Source: Planctomycetota bacterium (GTDB taxonomy: Bacteria; Planctomycetota; UBA1135; GCA-002686595). Taken from it: 64,000 bases of DNA. Where the stretch lies: assembly GCA_012959525.1 (NCBI GenBank), contig DUDB01000019.1, positions 1-64,000 on the forward strand, written 5' to 3'. Positions 44,428-53,118 of this stretch are shown in pieces. A model generated the notes under the pieces. It was not told the origin of the DNA. It ran no database searches and worked only from the letters and a program-made list of their open reading frames with translations. Positions within the stretch are counted from its first letter, which is position 1; each line of letters opens with the position of its first letter. The translations under genes were made by a program, and so were the position numbers.

Positions 44428-45861
44428 ATGCTGAAAGAGTTCTACCCCTACTGGCTCGCAGGTCGGACGACCTCTGGCGAGGACGAACTTGTCGTCCTGA
44501 ACAAGTTCAATGGTGAGACCGTGACGCGGGTGGCGCGGGCCGATCGGGGCACCGTGCTCGACGCCATCGCCGCCGCCCAGGCCGCGGCTGAGCCCATGGC
44601 GCACATGGCCGCCTACGAGAGAGCGGCCGGGCTGCGTCACTGCGCTCAGCGTTTTGAGGATCGCGCCGAGGAGTTGGCCCAGGTTCTGTGCCTTGAAGCA
44701 GGCAAGCCCATCCGCGATGCGCGCGGCGAAGTCGGGCGGTTGGTGGATACCTTCCGGGTCGCTTCCGAAGAGGCCACCCGCTTGGGCGGAGAAGTACTCC
44801 CATTGGACGTGACTGAGCGCGCTCGCGCTTACCGCGGCATGTGGAAGCGCGTCCCCATCGGCCCTTGCGGCTTCATCACACCCTGGAACTTTCCTCTGAA
44901 CCTGGTAGCGCACAAGGTCGCGCCCGCCTTGGCGGTGGGCAATCCTTTCGTCCTCAAACCCGCCAGCACAACGCCCCTTGGCGCTCTCCTGATCGGCGAG
45001 GTCCTGGCCGAACTGGACCTGCCCGCGGGCGCCTTCTCGATTCTGCCCTGCAGCGTGGAGGATGCCGCTCCCCTCGTGGAGGACGAGCGATTGAAGCTGC
45101 TCTCCTTCACGGGCTCTCATCAGGTGGGTTGGGAGCTCAAGGCTCGGGCGGGCAAGAAACACGTGCAGTTGGAGTTGGGCGGGAACGCCGCTTGCATCGT
45201 CGATGAGGACGCCAATATCGAGGAAGCCGTATCCAGGCTTGTGGTGGGGGCCTTTTATCAGTCGGGGCAGAGTTGCATCAGCGTCCAGCGAATCCTCGTC
45301 CATGAGTCCATCTACCTCGAACTGAAGAAGCAACTCGTCGATGCCACGGCGGCTCTCGTCTCAGGGGACCCTGCCCGGGAGGACACCTTCATCGGGCCCA
45401 TGATCTCCGAGGCCGAGGCCGAGCGCCTGCAGGGTTGGATCGAGGAGGCGATCGAAGCTGGAGCCAACCTCTTGGTGGGGGGCGGGCGTGAGGGTTCGCT
45501 GTTGGAGGCGAGCTTGCTCGAGAGCGTGCCGCCGAGCTTGTCCCTGTGCCGTGAAGAGGCCTTTGGTCCCGTGGCCGTCCTGTCCACCTTTGCCGATTTC
45601 GACGCGGCGCTGAAGGAGGTCAACGACTCTAGTTACGGGCTGCAGGCAGGCCTGTTCACCCGGGACATCCACAAGGCGAACCGGGCCTGGGATGAGCTGG
45701 AGGTCGGGGCGGTGGTCGTGGGGGACGTCCCCTCATGGCGCGTGGATCACATGCCCTATGGAGGCGTAAAAGACTCGGGTCTGGGCCGCGAAGGAGTGCG
45801 TTTCGCCATGCAGGAGCAGACCGAGATGCGGCTGCTTGTGATCCGGGATCCCCAGACTTGA
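44428..45861 (+). CDS. NAD(P)-dependent aldehyde dehydrogenase
   Basis: 477 residues. The family motifs are complete: the Asn of the oxyanion hole in FITPWNFPLN, the general base Glu in VQLELGGNAACIV, the nucleophile Cys in QSGQSCISVQR, and EEAFGPVAVL near the end. Sequence style is close to succinate-semialdehyde or lactaldehyde/glyceraldehyde-type enzymes, but the substrate cannot be set from motifs. It is divergent from the methyltransferase gene and precedes pcrA by 45 nt. The start at 44428 follows the family N-terminus. Confidence 0.92.
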   Translation: MLKEFYPYWLAGRTTSGEDELVVLNKFNGETVTRVARADRGTVLDAIAAAQAAAEPMAHMAAYERAAGLRHCAQRFEDRAEELAQVLCLEAGKPIRDARGEVGRLVDTFRVASEEATRLGGEVLPLDVTERARAYRGMWKRVPIGPCGFITPWNFPLNLVAHKVAPALAVGNPFVLKPASTTPLGALLIGEVLAELDLPAGAFSILPCSVEDAAPLVEDERLKLLSFTGSHQVGWELKARAGKKHVQLELGGNAACIVDEDANIEEAVSRLVVGAFYQSGQSCISVQRILVHESIYLELKKQLVDATAALVSGDPAREDTFIGPMISEAEAERLQGWIEEAIEAGANLLVGGGREGSLLEASLLESVPPSLSLCREEAFGPVAVLSTFADFDAALKEVNDSSYGLQAGLFTRDIHKANRAWDELEVGAVVVGDVPSWRVDHMPYGGVKDSGLGREGVRFAMQEQTEMRLLVIRDPQT

Positions 45862-45894
45862 TCAAGGTCGGGCCGATCCCGGCGCCGAGGTCGC

Positions 45895-45900
45895 TACAAT
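45895..45900 (+). promoter_or_regulatory. -10 box TACAAT before pcrA
   Basis: TACAAT ends 6 nt before the GTG start at 45907, with no Shine-Dalgarno sequence. This predicts a leaderless mRNA. Confidence 0.45.
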
Positions 45901-45906
45901 GGACCC

Positions 45907-48222
45907 GTGCAGAATGCCATTCACACAGGGGAGCAGGAGCGCGAGGACCCATTCGGCGGGCCTCCCATGGATGCTCCCTGGCTCGGCCTTGAGAGCGGAA
46001 GCCCTGGCATCACCCTGACCTCAGGAGCGTCAGGGGCTGCCGCATCCCCCAAATCCCAGATCGATCTTCTCAAGGGCCTGAACCCCGGGCAGGCCGAGGC
46101 CTGCCTGCACGATCTCGGGCCCCTTCTGATCCTGGCCGGACCCGGTTCGGGCAAGACGCGCGTGATCACGCGACGCATCGCGCACCTGATATGCGAGCGC
46201 GGCGTTCAGCCCTGGGAGGTCCTGGCCCTCACCTTTACCAACAAGGCTGCCAAGGAGATGCGTGAGCGTGTGGAGGCCATGATGCCTGGAATCTCAGGGC
46301 TGTGGGTCAGCACATTCCACTCCATGTGCGCGCGTATTCTTCGTCGGGAAATCGAGGCTCTCGAGGGCTACACCCGTGACTTCTCGATCTACGACACCTC
46401 CGATCGCAACGCCCTGCTGAAGAAGCTGATCAAAGAATTGAACTACGACATCCAGCAGTTCCGCCCGGTGGTGTTGGGCGGCTGGATTTCGAACATCAAG
46501 AACGGCATGGCTGCGGAGCCCGGAGAATTCTCGCTTGAAGTGGGCGAGGGAATGGAGGACGAGGTCTTCCGCAAGGTCTGGAAGCGCTATGAGCAGGCCA
46601 TGCGCGACAACAACGCCCTGGACTTTGATGACCTTCTGGTAAAGACCCTGGAGTTGTTCGACCAGCATCCGGGCATCCGCGATGCCTACTCCAGGCGGTT
46701 TCGCTACGTGATGGTGGATGAGTACCAGGACACCAACCGTGTGCAGTACCTGCTTACGCGGCACCTCTCGGGGCATCACAAGAATCTGGCCGTGTGTGGG
46801 GATCCCGACCAGTCCATCTACCGCTGGCGCGGGGCGGACGTGCGGAACATCATGGACTTTGAGGCCGATCACGTGGGCAGCAAGACCGTGCGCCTTGAGC
46901 AGAACTATCGCTCCACGGCCACCATCTTGAAGGTGGCCAGCGCGGTCATCGGGAACAACCAGGAGCGCAAGCAGATGGACCTGTTCACTGAGGGTGAAGA
47001 GGGCGACCCGGTCGTGGTGCTTGAGTGCGCCGATGAGAACGAAGAGGCCACGGAGATCGCCGCCCAGTGCCTGGGATTGAAGGCCCAGGGCATGAGCTAT
47101 TCGGATTGCGCCGTTTTCTATCGCATGAACTTCATGCAGCGGGCCTTGGAGGCCGGCCTGCGTCGCGCGGGGGTGCCCTACCAGGTCGTGGCGGGGCTGG
47201 AGTTCTACGCGCGCCGTGAGATACGCGACCTGATCGCCTACCTGCGCCTGATCGTGAACCCCGCTGACGACGTGGCCTTTGGCCGTGTGGTGAACGCGCC
47301 CCTGCGTGGCGTCGGTTCAACGAGCGTCGAGCGTCTGACCGCCTGGGCTGCGGATCGCCGGGTGCCCCTCAGTCAGGCGTGCCGTTCGGAAGAGGCCCTG
47401 GCTGGGATTCGGGGGCGCGGCAAGAAGGGGCTGGCCCTGTTTGGTGGTGTGCTCGATGGCCTGGAGGCCGCACGCGGAGCCAGCGCTGCAGATGCTCTTG
47501 CCATGGTGCTCGCGGAGATCGACGTGGGGCGTTGGATCGCGGAGATGGACGACGGCAATAACCTCGTAGACCGCGAGGCCAACGTGGACGAACTGTGTGC
47601 CTCAGCCGAGGAGTTCGACCGCAACCACCCCAATGCGGGTTTGGCTGGTTTCCTGGAAAACGTGGCGCTGGTGAGTGACTCGGATGCGGCGGCGGTCGAC
47701 GGGGAGTCCGTCAAGCTGATGACCCTGCATGCGTGCAAGGGTCTGGAGTACACTGCTGTGTTCATCACCGGCCTCGAGGAAGAGCTGTTGCCCCACTCAC
47801 GGGCCCTGGAGGAGGATCCCCATGGGGGGGAGGAGGAAGAGCGGCGTCTGTTCTATGTGGGGATGACCCGCGCCAAGGAGCGCTTGACCCTGACCCACGC
47901 CACGGTGCGCAACTACTTCGGGTCGGAGCGCTGGCAGGGCGGCTCGCGCTTCCTGGACGAGCTGCCCGCCGATTTAGTCGAGGGGCTGGATGAGGAGGGG
48001 ACCGATTCGGATTCCACCGGCGGGGGCCTGGGTGCCTACGAGCCCGCGGAGGGCAGTATTGAACTCCAGGTGGGAGATCGCGTGGAGCACGACCACTTCG
48101 GCGTCGGCAGGATCGAGAACGTCCGCGGCGCCGGGATCAACGGCCGTGCGACCGTCGCCTTCATACACTCGGGCACCAAGGAGTTGCTGCTCGCCTACGC
48201 CAACCTGAAGAAGGTCAACTGA
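45907..48222 (+). CDS. pcrA: UvrD/PcrA-type DNA helicase
   Basis: 771 residues, 3'-5' superfamily 1 helicase for repair and replication-fork clearance. Motifs seen in order: Q-motif LNPGQAEA, Walker A AGPGSGKTR, TFTNKAAKEM, DEYQDTN, GDPDQSIYRWRGA, LEQNYRS, LMTLHACKGLEY and YVGMTRAKERL. The C-terminus has the Tudor-like segment GDRVEHDHFGVGRI that binds RNA polymerase in PcrA. GTG start; the first 60 residues are a low-complexity extension, so an ATG at 45967 is possible. The sigma-54 activator gene overlaps its stop. Confidence 0.95.
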   Translation: MQNAIHTGEQEREDPFGGPPMDAPWLGLESGSPGITLTSGASGAAASPKSQIDLLKGLNPGQAEACLHDLGPLLILAGPGSGKTRVITRRIAHLICERGVQPWEVLALTFTNKAAKEMRERVEAMMPGISGLWVSTFHSMCARILRREIEALEGYTRDFSIYDTSDRNALLKKLIKELNYDIQQFRPVVLGGWISNIKNGMAAEPGEFSLEVGEGMEDEVFRKVWKRYEQAMRDNNALDFDDLLVKTLELFDQHPGIRDAYSRRFRYVMVDEYQDTNRVQYLLTRHLSGHHKNLAVCGDPDQSIYRWRGADVRNIMDFEADHVGSKTVRLEQNYRSTATILKVASAVIGNNQERKQMDLFTEGEEGDPVVVLECADENEEATEIAAQCLGLKAQGMSYSDCAVFYRMNFMQRALEAGLRRAGVPYQVVAGLEFYARREIRDLIAYLRLIVNPADDVAFGRVVNAPLRGVGSTSVERLTAWAADRRVPLSQACRSEEALAGIRGRGKKGLALFGGVLDGLEAARGASAADALAMVLAEIDVGRWIAEMDDGNNLVDREANVDELCASAEEFDRNHPNAGLAGFLENVALVSDSDAAAVDGESVKLMTLHACKGLEYTAVFITGLEEELLPHSRALEEDPHGGEEEERRLFYVGMTRAKERLTLTHATVRNYFGSERWQGGSRFLDELPADLVEGLDEEGTDSDSTGGGLGAYEPAEGSIELQVGDRVEHDHFGVGRIENVRGAGINGRATVAFIHSGTKELLLAYANLKKVN

Positions 48223-49133
48223 TGTCCCCCGACGATCCTTCCCAAGAGCTGCGCGCCCGGCTCGAGGCTCTCCTGAGCGATGCCCGTGCGGCGGGGCTTG
48301 CCCAGACTGCTGACGACCTTCTCGATCTTCTGGAGGACGCGGCGCCCGACCCGCACCCCGTTCCGGACGGCGAGGTGCCCATGCGCTTCGGAATGGTGGG
48401 CGCCAGCCCACCCATGCAGGAGGTGTTCTCGCTCTTGGAGCGCCTGGCTCCGGTCTCGGTCAGCGTTCTCATTGAAGGGGAGACCGGCACCGGGAAGGAG
48501 CTCGTGGCGCGCGCTCTTCACGAGCATGGTCCTCGGAAGGACGCGATGTTCCTCGCCGAAAATTGCGCGGCTGTTCCCGCGAACCTGTTGGAGAGCGAGC
48601 TCTTTGGTCACGCCAAGGGGGCTTTCACCGGAGCCGTGGGATCGAGGGATGGGCACTTTGTGGCCGCCCACGGCGGCACCTTGTTCCTGGATGAGATCGG
48701 CGACATGCCCCTGGAAATGCAGGCCAAGCTCTTGCGGGTGCTGGAGAGTGGGGAGGTACGTCCGGTGGGATCCAACCAGACGAGAACCGTGGACGTGCGC
48801 GTGGTCGCGGCGACGAACAAGGATCTGGCGGCGATGTGCAAGGAGCGGACCTTTCGGGAGGACCTGTACTTCCGCCTGAACGTGGTGCGGGTCAACCTGC
48901 CGCCCTTGCGCGAGCGATTCGGCGACTTGCCCCACCTTGTGCGTTACTTTGCCGAAATCATCGGTAGGGAACTTGAGCGGAGCGTTGTGTTCACTCCTCC
49001 CGCCGTCGAGGCCTTGGGCGCCTGGCACTGGCCCGGCAACGTTCGCGAGTTGGAGAACGAGCTGCGCAGGGCAGCGGCGCTGACCGACCGGCCCATACGC
49101 TCCAGGGACCTGTCTCCACACATCCGCTCCTGA
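48222..49133 (+). CDS. Sigma-54 activator AAA+ core without DNA-binding domain
   Basis: 303 residues. The AAA+ machinery is complete: Walker A GETGTGKE at 86-93, the sigma-54-contacting GAFTGA at 133-138, Walker B GGTLFLDEIGDM, the arginine-finger region FREDLYFRLN and sensor II WPGNVRELENE. Before it is only a helical segment of about 50 residues, and after sensor II it stops within about 20 residues. The usual regulatory and helix-turn-helix domains are thus missing. It begins at a TGATG overlap with pcrA. A cofactor-bound or DNA-independent activator is possible. Confidence 0.88.
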   Translation: MSPDDPSQELRARLEALLSDARAAGLAQTADDLLDLLEDAAPDPHPVPDGEVPMRFGMVGASPPMQEVFSLLERLAPVSVSVLIEGETGTGKELVARALHEHGPRKDAMFLAENCAAVPANLLESELFGHAKGAFTGAVGSRDGHFVAAHGGTLFLDEIGDMPLEMQAKLLRVLESGEVRPVGSNQTRTVDVRVVAATNKDLAAMCKERTFREDLYFRLNVVRVNLPPLRERFGDLPHLVRYFAEIIGRELERSVVFTPPAVEALGAWHWPGNVRELENELRRAAALTDRPIRSRDLSPHIRS

Positions 49134-49177
49134 GTCCCTCCTCCTATACTGCGCCTCCCCCCACTCCCCTCCTCACC

Positions 49178-50533
49178 ATGGCTAAACTGATCGTAGAAGA
49201 AGGCGGCAAGCGACGCCGTTTCCGTCTCAACCCCGGCAAGCTGACCATCGGCAGCGGAGAGGAGGCGACCCTGCGACTGACGTCGGAAGGCGTGGCGCGC
49301 ATCCATGCGGTGCTGATCTTCAAGGATGGGGTCGTGACCCTCGAGCCCGAGGCGGGCGTGGCACCCATCATGGTGGGGGGCAAGTCCCACTCGGCGGGGT
49401 TCAAGCTCGCCGTGGGCAAGTCCGCAGCCATCGGTGGAGCACGCATCAGCATTGAGGCCGAGGAAGGGGAGGTGAAGGCCGTGGCTCCACGCCCCACACC
49501 CAGGTCCGGCCACGCCACACGGGCGGGCCAGGCAGGAGGCCCGCGTACTTCGCGCAACCGTGCCAGTGAGGGCGATGAGGCGCCGGCGCGAGGTCGGCAC
49601 CGCAAGTCCAAGCCCAGCGTCCCTGCCGGACTCGTGGTGGGGCTTGGGCTGGCCGGGGCCCTCATCGTCATCAAGATCGTGTCCGGATGGGCAGATAGTT
49701 TGGACCGGCCCTTCGAGCCCATGGGCAGCAAGGTGAAGATCGAGGGGAAGCTCGGTTTTGGGGACTACAAGGGCATCCTCGCCGAGCTTGATTGGGTGGA
49801 TGAGAACCGCGCCGAACTGAGTGTGGAGTGGCATAGCTATTTTGATAGCAAGAGAGAAGAGGCGGAGGCCATGCGGGGTGAGGCCCAGCTCTACGCGCGC
49901 AATACCACCGGGACCAAGTGGTTCACGACCCAGTTGGAGAAGTTCCAAACCAGCTATCTGAAGCGCAACACGCGTCCCGAAGCACGGGTCTTCCTCAAGC
50001 GCATCGCCCAGTTCCGTTCCGACTATCCACGTCACCCCAAAGTCACTGACGGTTGGTGTGACCGCTTCGCCGAGCGCTATGCCGAGGTAGCCAAGCTGAA
50101 CGAGCCTCCCACCATGGAAGACCTCACTTTCGAGGTGAAGACTCTCACCTGGGCCCGCCCGCATGACTACAAGAAGTCCTTTGAACTGCTGGAGGCATTC
50201 CTGCTCACGGCCAGGGGCAGCGACGAGATGGCGGCCAAGGCCCTGGTTCAGGAAAAGATCACCAAGCGCAAGGAGTACTTCGACGAACGCATCCTGTACG
50301 CGAGGAAGTACTGGGATGACAATGAGCCCAACAGGGCGGTGGCTGAGTTGGCCCAGTTGGTGGCCAAGGTCGGGGATCCGGCCATGGAAGATCAGGCCGC
50401 GGACTTCCTTCTCAAGTTCCCCGGCCTGGACGGCTACCTGCGCTCCTACAAGCGCGACCGTGTCAGCACTTTCGAAGCACTGATGAGGAACGAGAGCCTG
50501 CGGGCCTACGCAGCGAGCAACAACGTCCTGTAA
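49178..50533 (+). CDS. FHA-like domain membrane protein
   Basis: 451 residues. An N-terminal FHA-type beta-sandwich at about 1-95 (KLTIGSGEEATLRL, GVARIHAVLIF, ending with IGGARISIE) should bind phosphothreonine; the R-x-H pair of the FHA core is present. A basic, disordered stretch leads to one membrane segment at about 150-170 (GLVVGLGLAGALIVIKIV), then a helical domain rich in Lys/Glu that resembles TPR-like repeats. TATACT lies 27 nt upstream. It follows the sigma-54 activator by 44 nt and could relay a phosphorylation signal; this is inference. Confidence 0.78.
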   Translation: MAKLIVEEGGKRRRFRLNPGKLTIGSGEEATLRLTSEGVARIHAVLIFKDGVVTLEPEAGVAPIMVGGKSHSAGFKLAVGKSAAIGGARISIEAEEGEVKAVAPRPTPRSGHATRAGQAGGPRTSRNRASEGDEAPARGRHRKSKPSVPAGLVVGLGLAGALIVIKIVSGWADSLDRPFEPMGSKVKIEGKLGFGDYKGILAELDWVDENRAELSVEWHSYFDSKREEAEAMRGEAQLYARNTTGTKWFTTQLEKFQTSYLKRNTRPEARVFLKRIAQFRSDYPRHPKVTDGWCDRFAERYAEVAKLNEPPTMEDLTFEVKTLTWARPHDYKKSFELLEAFLLTARGSDEMAAKALVQEKITKRKEYFDERILYARKYWDDNEPNRAVAELAQLVAKVGDPAMEDQAADFLLKFPGLDGYLRSYKRDRVSTFEALMRNESLRAYAASNNVL

Positions 50534-50857
50534 TCGGCGTTTGTCGCATAGGAGTGGGTCCCTCGCCCGAGGCCGCCATGCGGATCTATCGGCGCGCGAG
50601 GATCGCGGTGGCGGCGAAAGTCCAGCGGCGGATCTGAGAACAGCGTTCGGCAAGGGGTTGCTCACGGATCTCGGATTTAGCGAGAAAGCGCCCCAGGTAC
50701 GGTCAGATTCCCCGCTGCACCCCTGACAGTGCTCTCCCAACTCCCCGAGGGCGAGTGCGCGAAAATTCCGCCAGATCGTTGTCCGCCAGCTTCGTGGCGG
50801 ATCACTCGGGTGGTGACCCCGCACCCTTTCTCCCCCTCACTCCCATTGGATTTCCAC
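50534..50857 (+). other. Gene-free stretch of 324 nt
   Basis: No protein or RNA gene was recognised. Short frames exist but lack family sequence, and none is preceded by a convincing start region. It probably contains the promoter of the FG-GAP gene. Confidence 0.5.
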
Positions 50858-52384
50858 ATGCGATCTCCCCTCTATGTGACCGCCCTCGCTTCCCTCACCC
50901 TCTCCACCGCAACAGGTCAGGACTTTGGACCACGACAGATCCTCTCGGGCAACTCCGGCGGTGCCCGGAGCGTCTATGCCGTTGATCTGGATGGCGACGG
51001 GGATGCGGACGTGCTGTCGGCAGGCTTCAATGGCAAGATTGCCTGGTTCGAGAACCAGGGTGGGGGGGTATTTGGCTCCCTGCGGATTATCACGCAATCA
51101 GCGGATGGTGCCCTGTCCGTCTTTGCCGTTGATCTGGATGGCGACGGGGATGCGGACGTGTTGTCGGCTTCCTGGAACGATGACAAGATAGCCTGGTACG
51201 AGAACCAGGGAGGCGGGTCGTTTGGTCCTCAGCGGGTGATCACCACCAAGACCAACGGCCCCCGCGACGTCTTTGCCATCGACCTCGATGGGGATGGAGA
51301 TGCTGACGTATTGTCAGCATCCTACTACGACAGCAAGATCGCCTGGTTTGAGAACTTGGGCGGTGGCGCATTCGGCCCTCAGCAGGTAATCACGGAATCC
51401 GCGGCTTACGCCGTATCCACATTTGCCATTGACCTCGATGGGGACGGTGATGCGGACGTGCTGTCGGCTTCCGGCGGGGGCACAGATAAGATCGCCTGGT
51501 ACGAGAATCAGGGCGGCGGGGTATTCGGTACTCAGCAGGTGATCACGACTTCAGTGGATGGCGCCGAGGACGTCTTTGCCATCGACCTCGATGGTGACGG
51601 GGATGCGGACGTGCTGTCGGCTTCCCGTTGGGATCACAAGATCGCCTGGCACGAGAACCAGGGTGGGGGGGTATTTGGCCCCCAGCAGATGATCACAACG
51701 GACGCCCGACTCGCGGGAGCAGTCTTCGCCATCGACCTCGATGGGGATGGGGATGCGGATGTACTGTCGACTTCCCGCATGGACGACACGATCGACTGGT
51801 ACGAGAACCAGGGTGGTGGCGTATTCGGCCCTCAGCGGTTGATCACGGACAAGACGGATGAACCCATGTCCATTTTTGCCACCGACCTCGATGGGGACGG
51901 TGATGCGGACGTGCTGGCGGCTTCCTTCGACGACAACAAGATCGCCTGGTGTGAGAACCTCATGGGTTCCCCTGCATGCAACATCGTCTTCTGCGATTCA
52001 GATCCCGACAACCGGGGCGACGTGACGCTGAGCACCTGCGACTGTTCAGCAGGTTCAATCTTTCTCAGCCTCAGTTCGTCCTTCTCAAACCAGTTCACCT
52101 ACCCGCTCGTCGGCTTGGGAACGGCTGCGGTGAGCCCTACGGGAGTGTCACAACTGTGTCTCTCGGGCTCGACCATCGGGCGCTACAGCCAGGACGCGGG
52201 GGTCATCAGTGGCTGGGGCACATTCAGTATCGATCTGCTGAACGCAGCCTCCGCCCCCGGGGGCGGCGTGCCCACCATCGGGGGTGCCCTGTGCAACGGC
52301 AACACTTGGCGGTTCCAGTACTGGCATCGGGATGGCATGGACCCTTCCCGCTTTTCCAAGGGCATCCAGGGGATGATCAACTGA
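50858..52384 (+). CDS. Secreted FG-GAP/VCBS repeat protein
   Basis: 508 residues: signal peptide at 1-21, seven FG-GAP-type repeats of about 50 residues, and a terminal module. Each repeat holds a calcium-loop pattern DLDGDGDADVL, a strand KIAW-x-EN and a turn with GGG. The repeats should form a beta-propeller. The terminal part after SPACNIVFC has the W-x-FQ-x-W core (TWRFQYWHRD) shared with the M14 enzyme and a relic at 770-1045. Start at 50858 set by the signal peptide. Surface adhesion or binding role inferred. Confidence 0.85.
   Translation: MRSPLYVTALASLTLSTATGQDFGPRQILSGNSGGARSVYAVDLDGDGDADVLSAGFNGKIAWFENQGGGVFGSLRIITQSADGALSVFAVDLDGDGDADVLSASWNDDKIAWYENQGGGSFGPQRVITTKTNGPRDVFAIDLDGDGDADVLSASYYDSKIAWFENLGGGAFGPQQVITESAAYAVSTFAIDLDGDGDADVLSASGGGTDKIAWYENQGGGVFGTQQVITTSVDGAEDVFAIDLDGDGDADVLSASRWDHKIAWHENQGGGVFGPQQMITTDARLAGAVFAIDLDGDGDADVLSTSRMDDTIDWYENQGGGVFGPQRLITDKTDEPMSIFATDLDGDGDADVLAASFDDNKIAWCENLMGSPACNIVFCDSDPDNRGDVTLSTCDCSAGSIFLSLSSSFSNQFTYPLVGLGTAAVSPTGVSQLCLSGSTIGRYSQDAGVISGWGTFSIDLLNAASAPGGGVPTIGGALCNGNTWRFQYWHRDGMDPSRFSKGIQGMIN
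50972..51959 (+). repeat. Seven tandem repeats of about 150 nt in coding sequence
   Basis: The DNA coding for the FG-GAP units is a direct repeat array, with near-identical stretches such as GACCTCGATGGGGATG. Several adjacent units share exact 15-20-nt blocks, suggesting recent duplication or gene conversion. Repeat 7 is cut short by the start of the terminal module. Confidence 0.85.
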
Positions 52385-52429
52385 CCCTGGATCGGAACCT
52401 GATCGAGCCCGCAGGTCGGCAGGGATAGC

Positions 52430-52464
52430 GTGGCGGCAACGGCTGGAACGGCCGTTGCCGCCAC
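52430..52464. terminator. 14-bp perfect hairpin between convergent genes
   Basis: GTGGCGGCAACGGC pairs perfectly with GCCGTTGCCGCCAC around a 7-nt loop, centred in the 128-nt gap between the FG-GAP gene and the gene at 52513. It is the strongest intergenic stem found. No T tract follows on either side. Confidence 0.6.
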
Positions 52465-52512
52465 GGTGCATTGTAGCGACAGGTGGGACCGGGGTCCTCG
52501 CGCGGGTGAGTC

Positions 52513-53085
52513 CTAGGCTTCCCCGTTAGAGGATTCCTGCCACTTTCGTCCGCAGAAGAAGGCGAGGAAGGAGAGTGAAACCCCCAGAACGAGAGTCGAC
52601 TGCAACCAAGATCCCGGTGACCCGATGTCCCTCCAGGGGGCGGCGACCTCCAGCTGGAGTTCCACGGGAGCGGAAGTCTCAGACTCGAAGGTTAGCGTTC
52701 CTTTCCAGCGACGCATGGGGGCCAGCTCCAGCTGAAAGGTCTCGCCCGCAGCGTTCATGTCAATGTTGGCCCAGACACCGCGCTGAAACCCCTCGGGCAC
52801 GCGGCGGTTCTCAAAGGTCACACCCTGCGTCAGGTGCGTCCCGGTGTGCTTCCAAGGTGCCCCCTGTTTGGGGAGGTCGATCATCGGACTGCCTGACCAA
52901 ACCAACTCGTAAGGGTGATTCCCGGTGATCCAGCGCTCCTCAAAATGGCCTCCCGGAAAGACCCTTGAGATCGCACGATACAAGGGCAATGTGGGCGGTT
53001 GGCTGAACCAGGCCAAGGCCAAGATACCAACGGTGAAGACCACGATCGTGAGTAGTCTGTTGTGTCTTGTGCGGTTGGAACTCAT
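52513..53085 (-). CDS. Two-span membrane protein of unknown function
   Basis: 190 residues. One membrane segment near the N-terminus (LLTIVVFTVGILALAWF), an extracytoplasmic domain of about 120 residues with several beta strands, and a second segment near the C-terminus (STLVLGVSLSFLAFF). No family recognised. It is the last gene of the run coming from the WaaP-type kinase, 33 nt after the GT4 gene, and has its own TAAACT box. Confidence 0.6.
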   Translation of the reverse strand: MSSNRTRHNRLLTIVVFTVGILALAWFSQPPTLPLYRAISRVFPGGHFEERWITGNHPYELVWSGSPMIDLPKQGAPWKHTGTHLTQGVTFENRRVPEGFQRGVWANIDMNAAGETFQLELAPMRRWKGTLTFESETSAPVELQLEVAAPWRDIGSPGSWLQSTLVLGVSLSFLAFFCGRKWQESSNGEA

Positions 53086-53091
53086 GTGGGG

Positions 53092-53097
53092 AGTTTA
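53092..53097 (-). promoter_or_regulatory. -10-like box TAAACT
   Basis: TAAACT ends 6 nt before the ATG at 53085, with no Shine-Dalgarno sequence. It suggests an internal promoter in the envelope run. Confidence 0.4.
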
Positions 53098-53118
53098 CCC
53101 CCACCCCCGCGAATTGCC

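Noticed and set aside
48944-50824. 626-codon minus-strand frame
   Set aside because: It runs antisense through the FHA gene and part of the sigma-54 activator; composition is shadow-like and no family sequence is seen.
50972-51959. CRISPR-like array
   Set aside because: The repeats are in frame, about 150 nt long and encode FG-GAP units; there are no short repeats with unique spacers and no cas genes.
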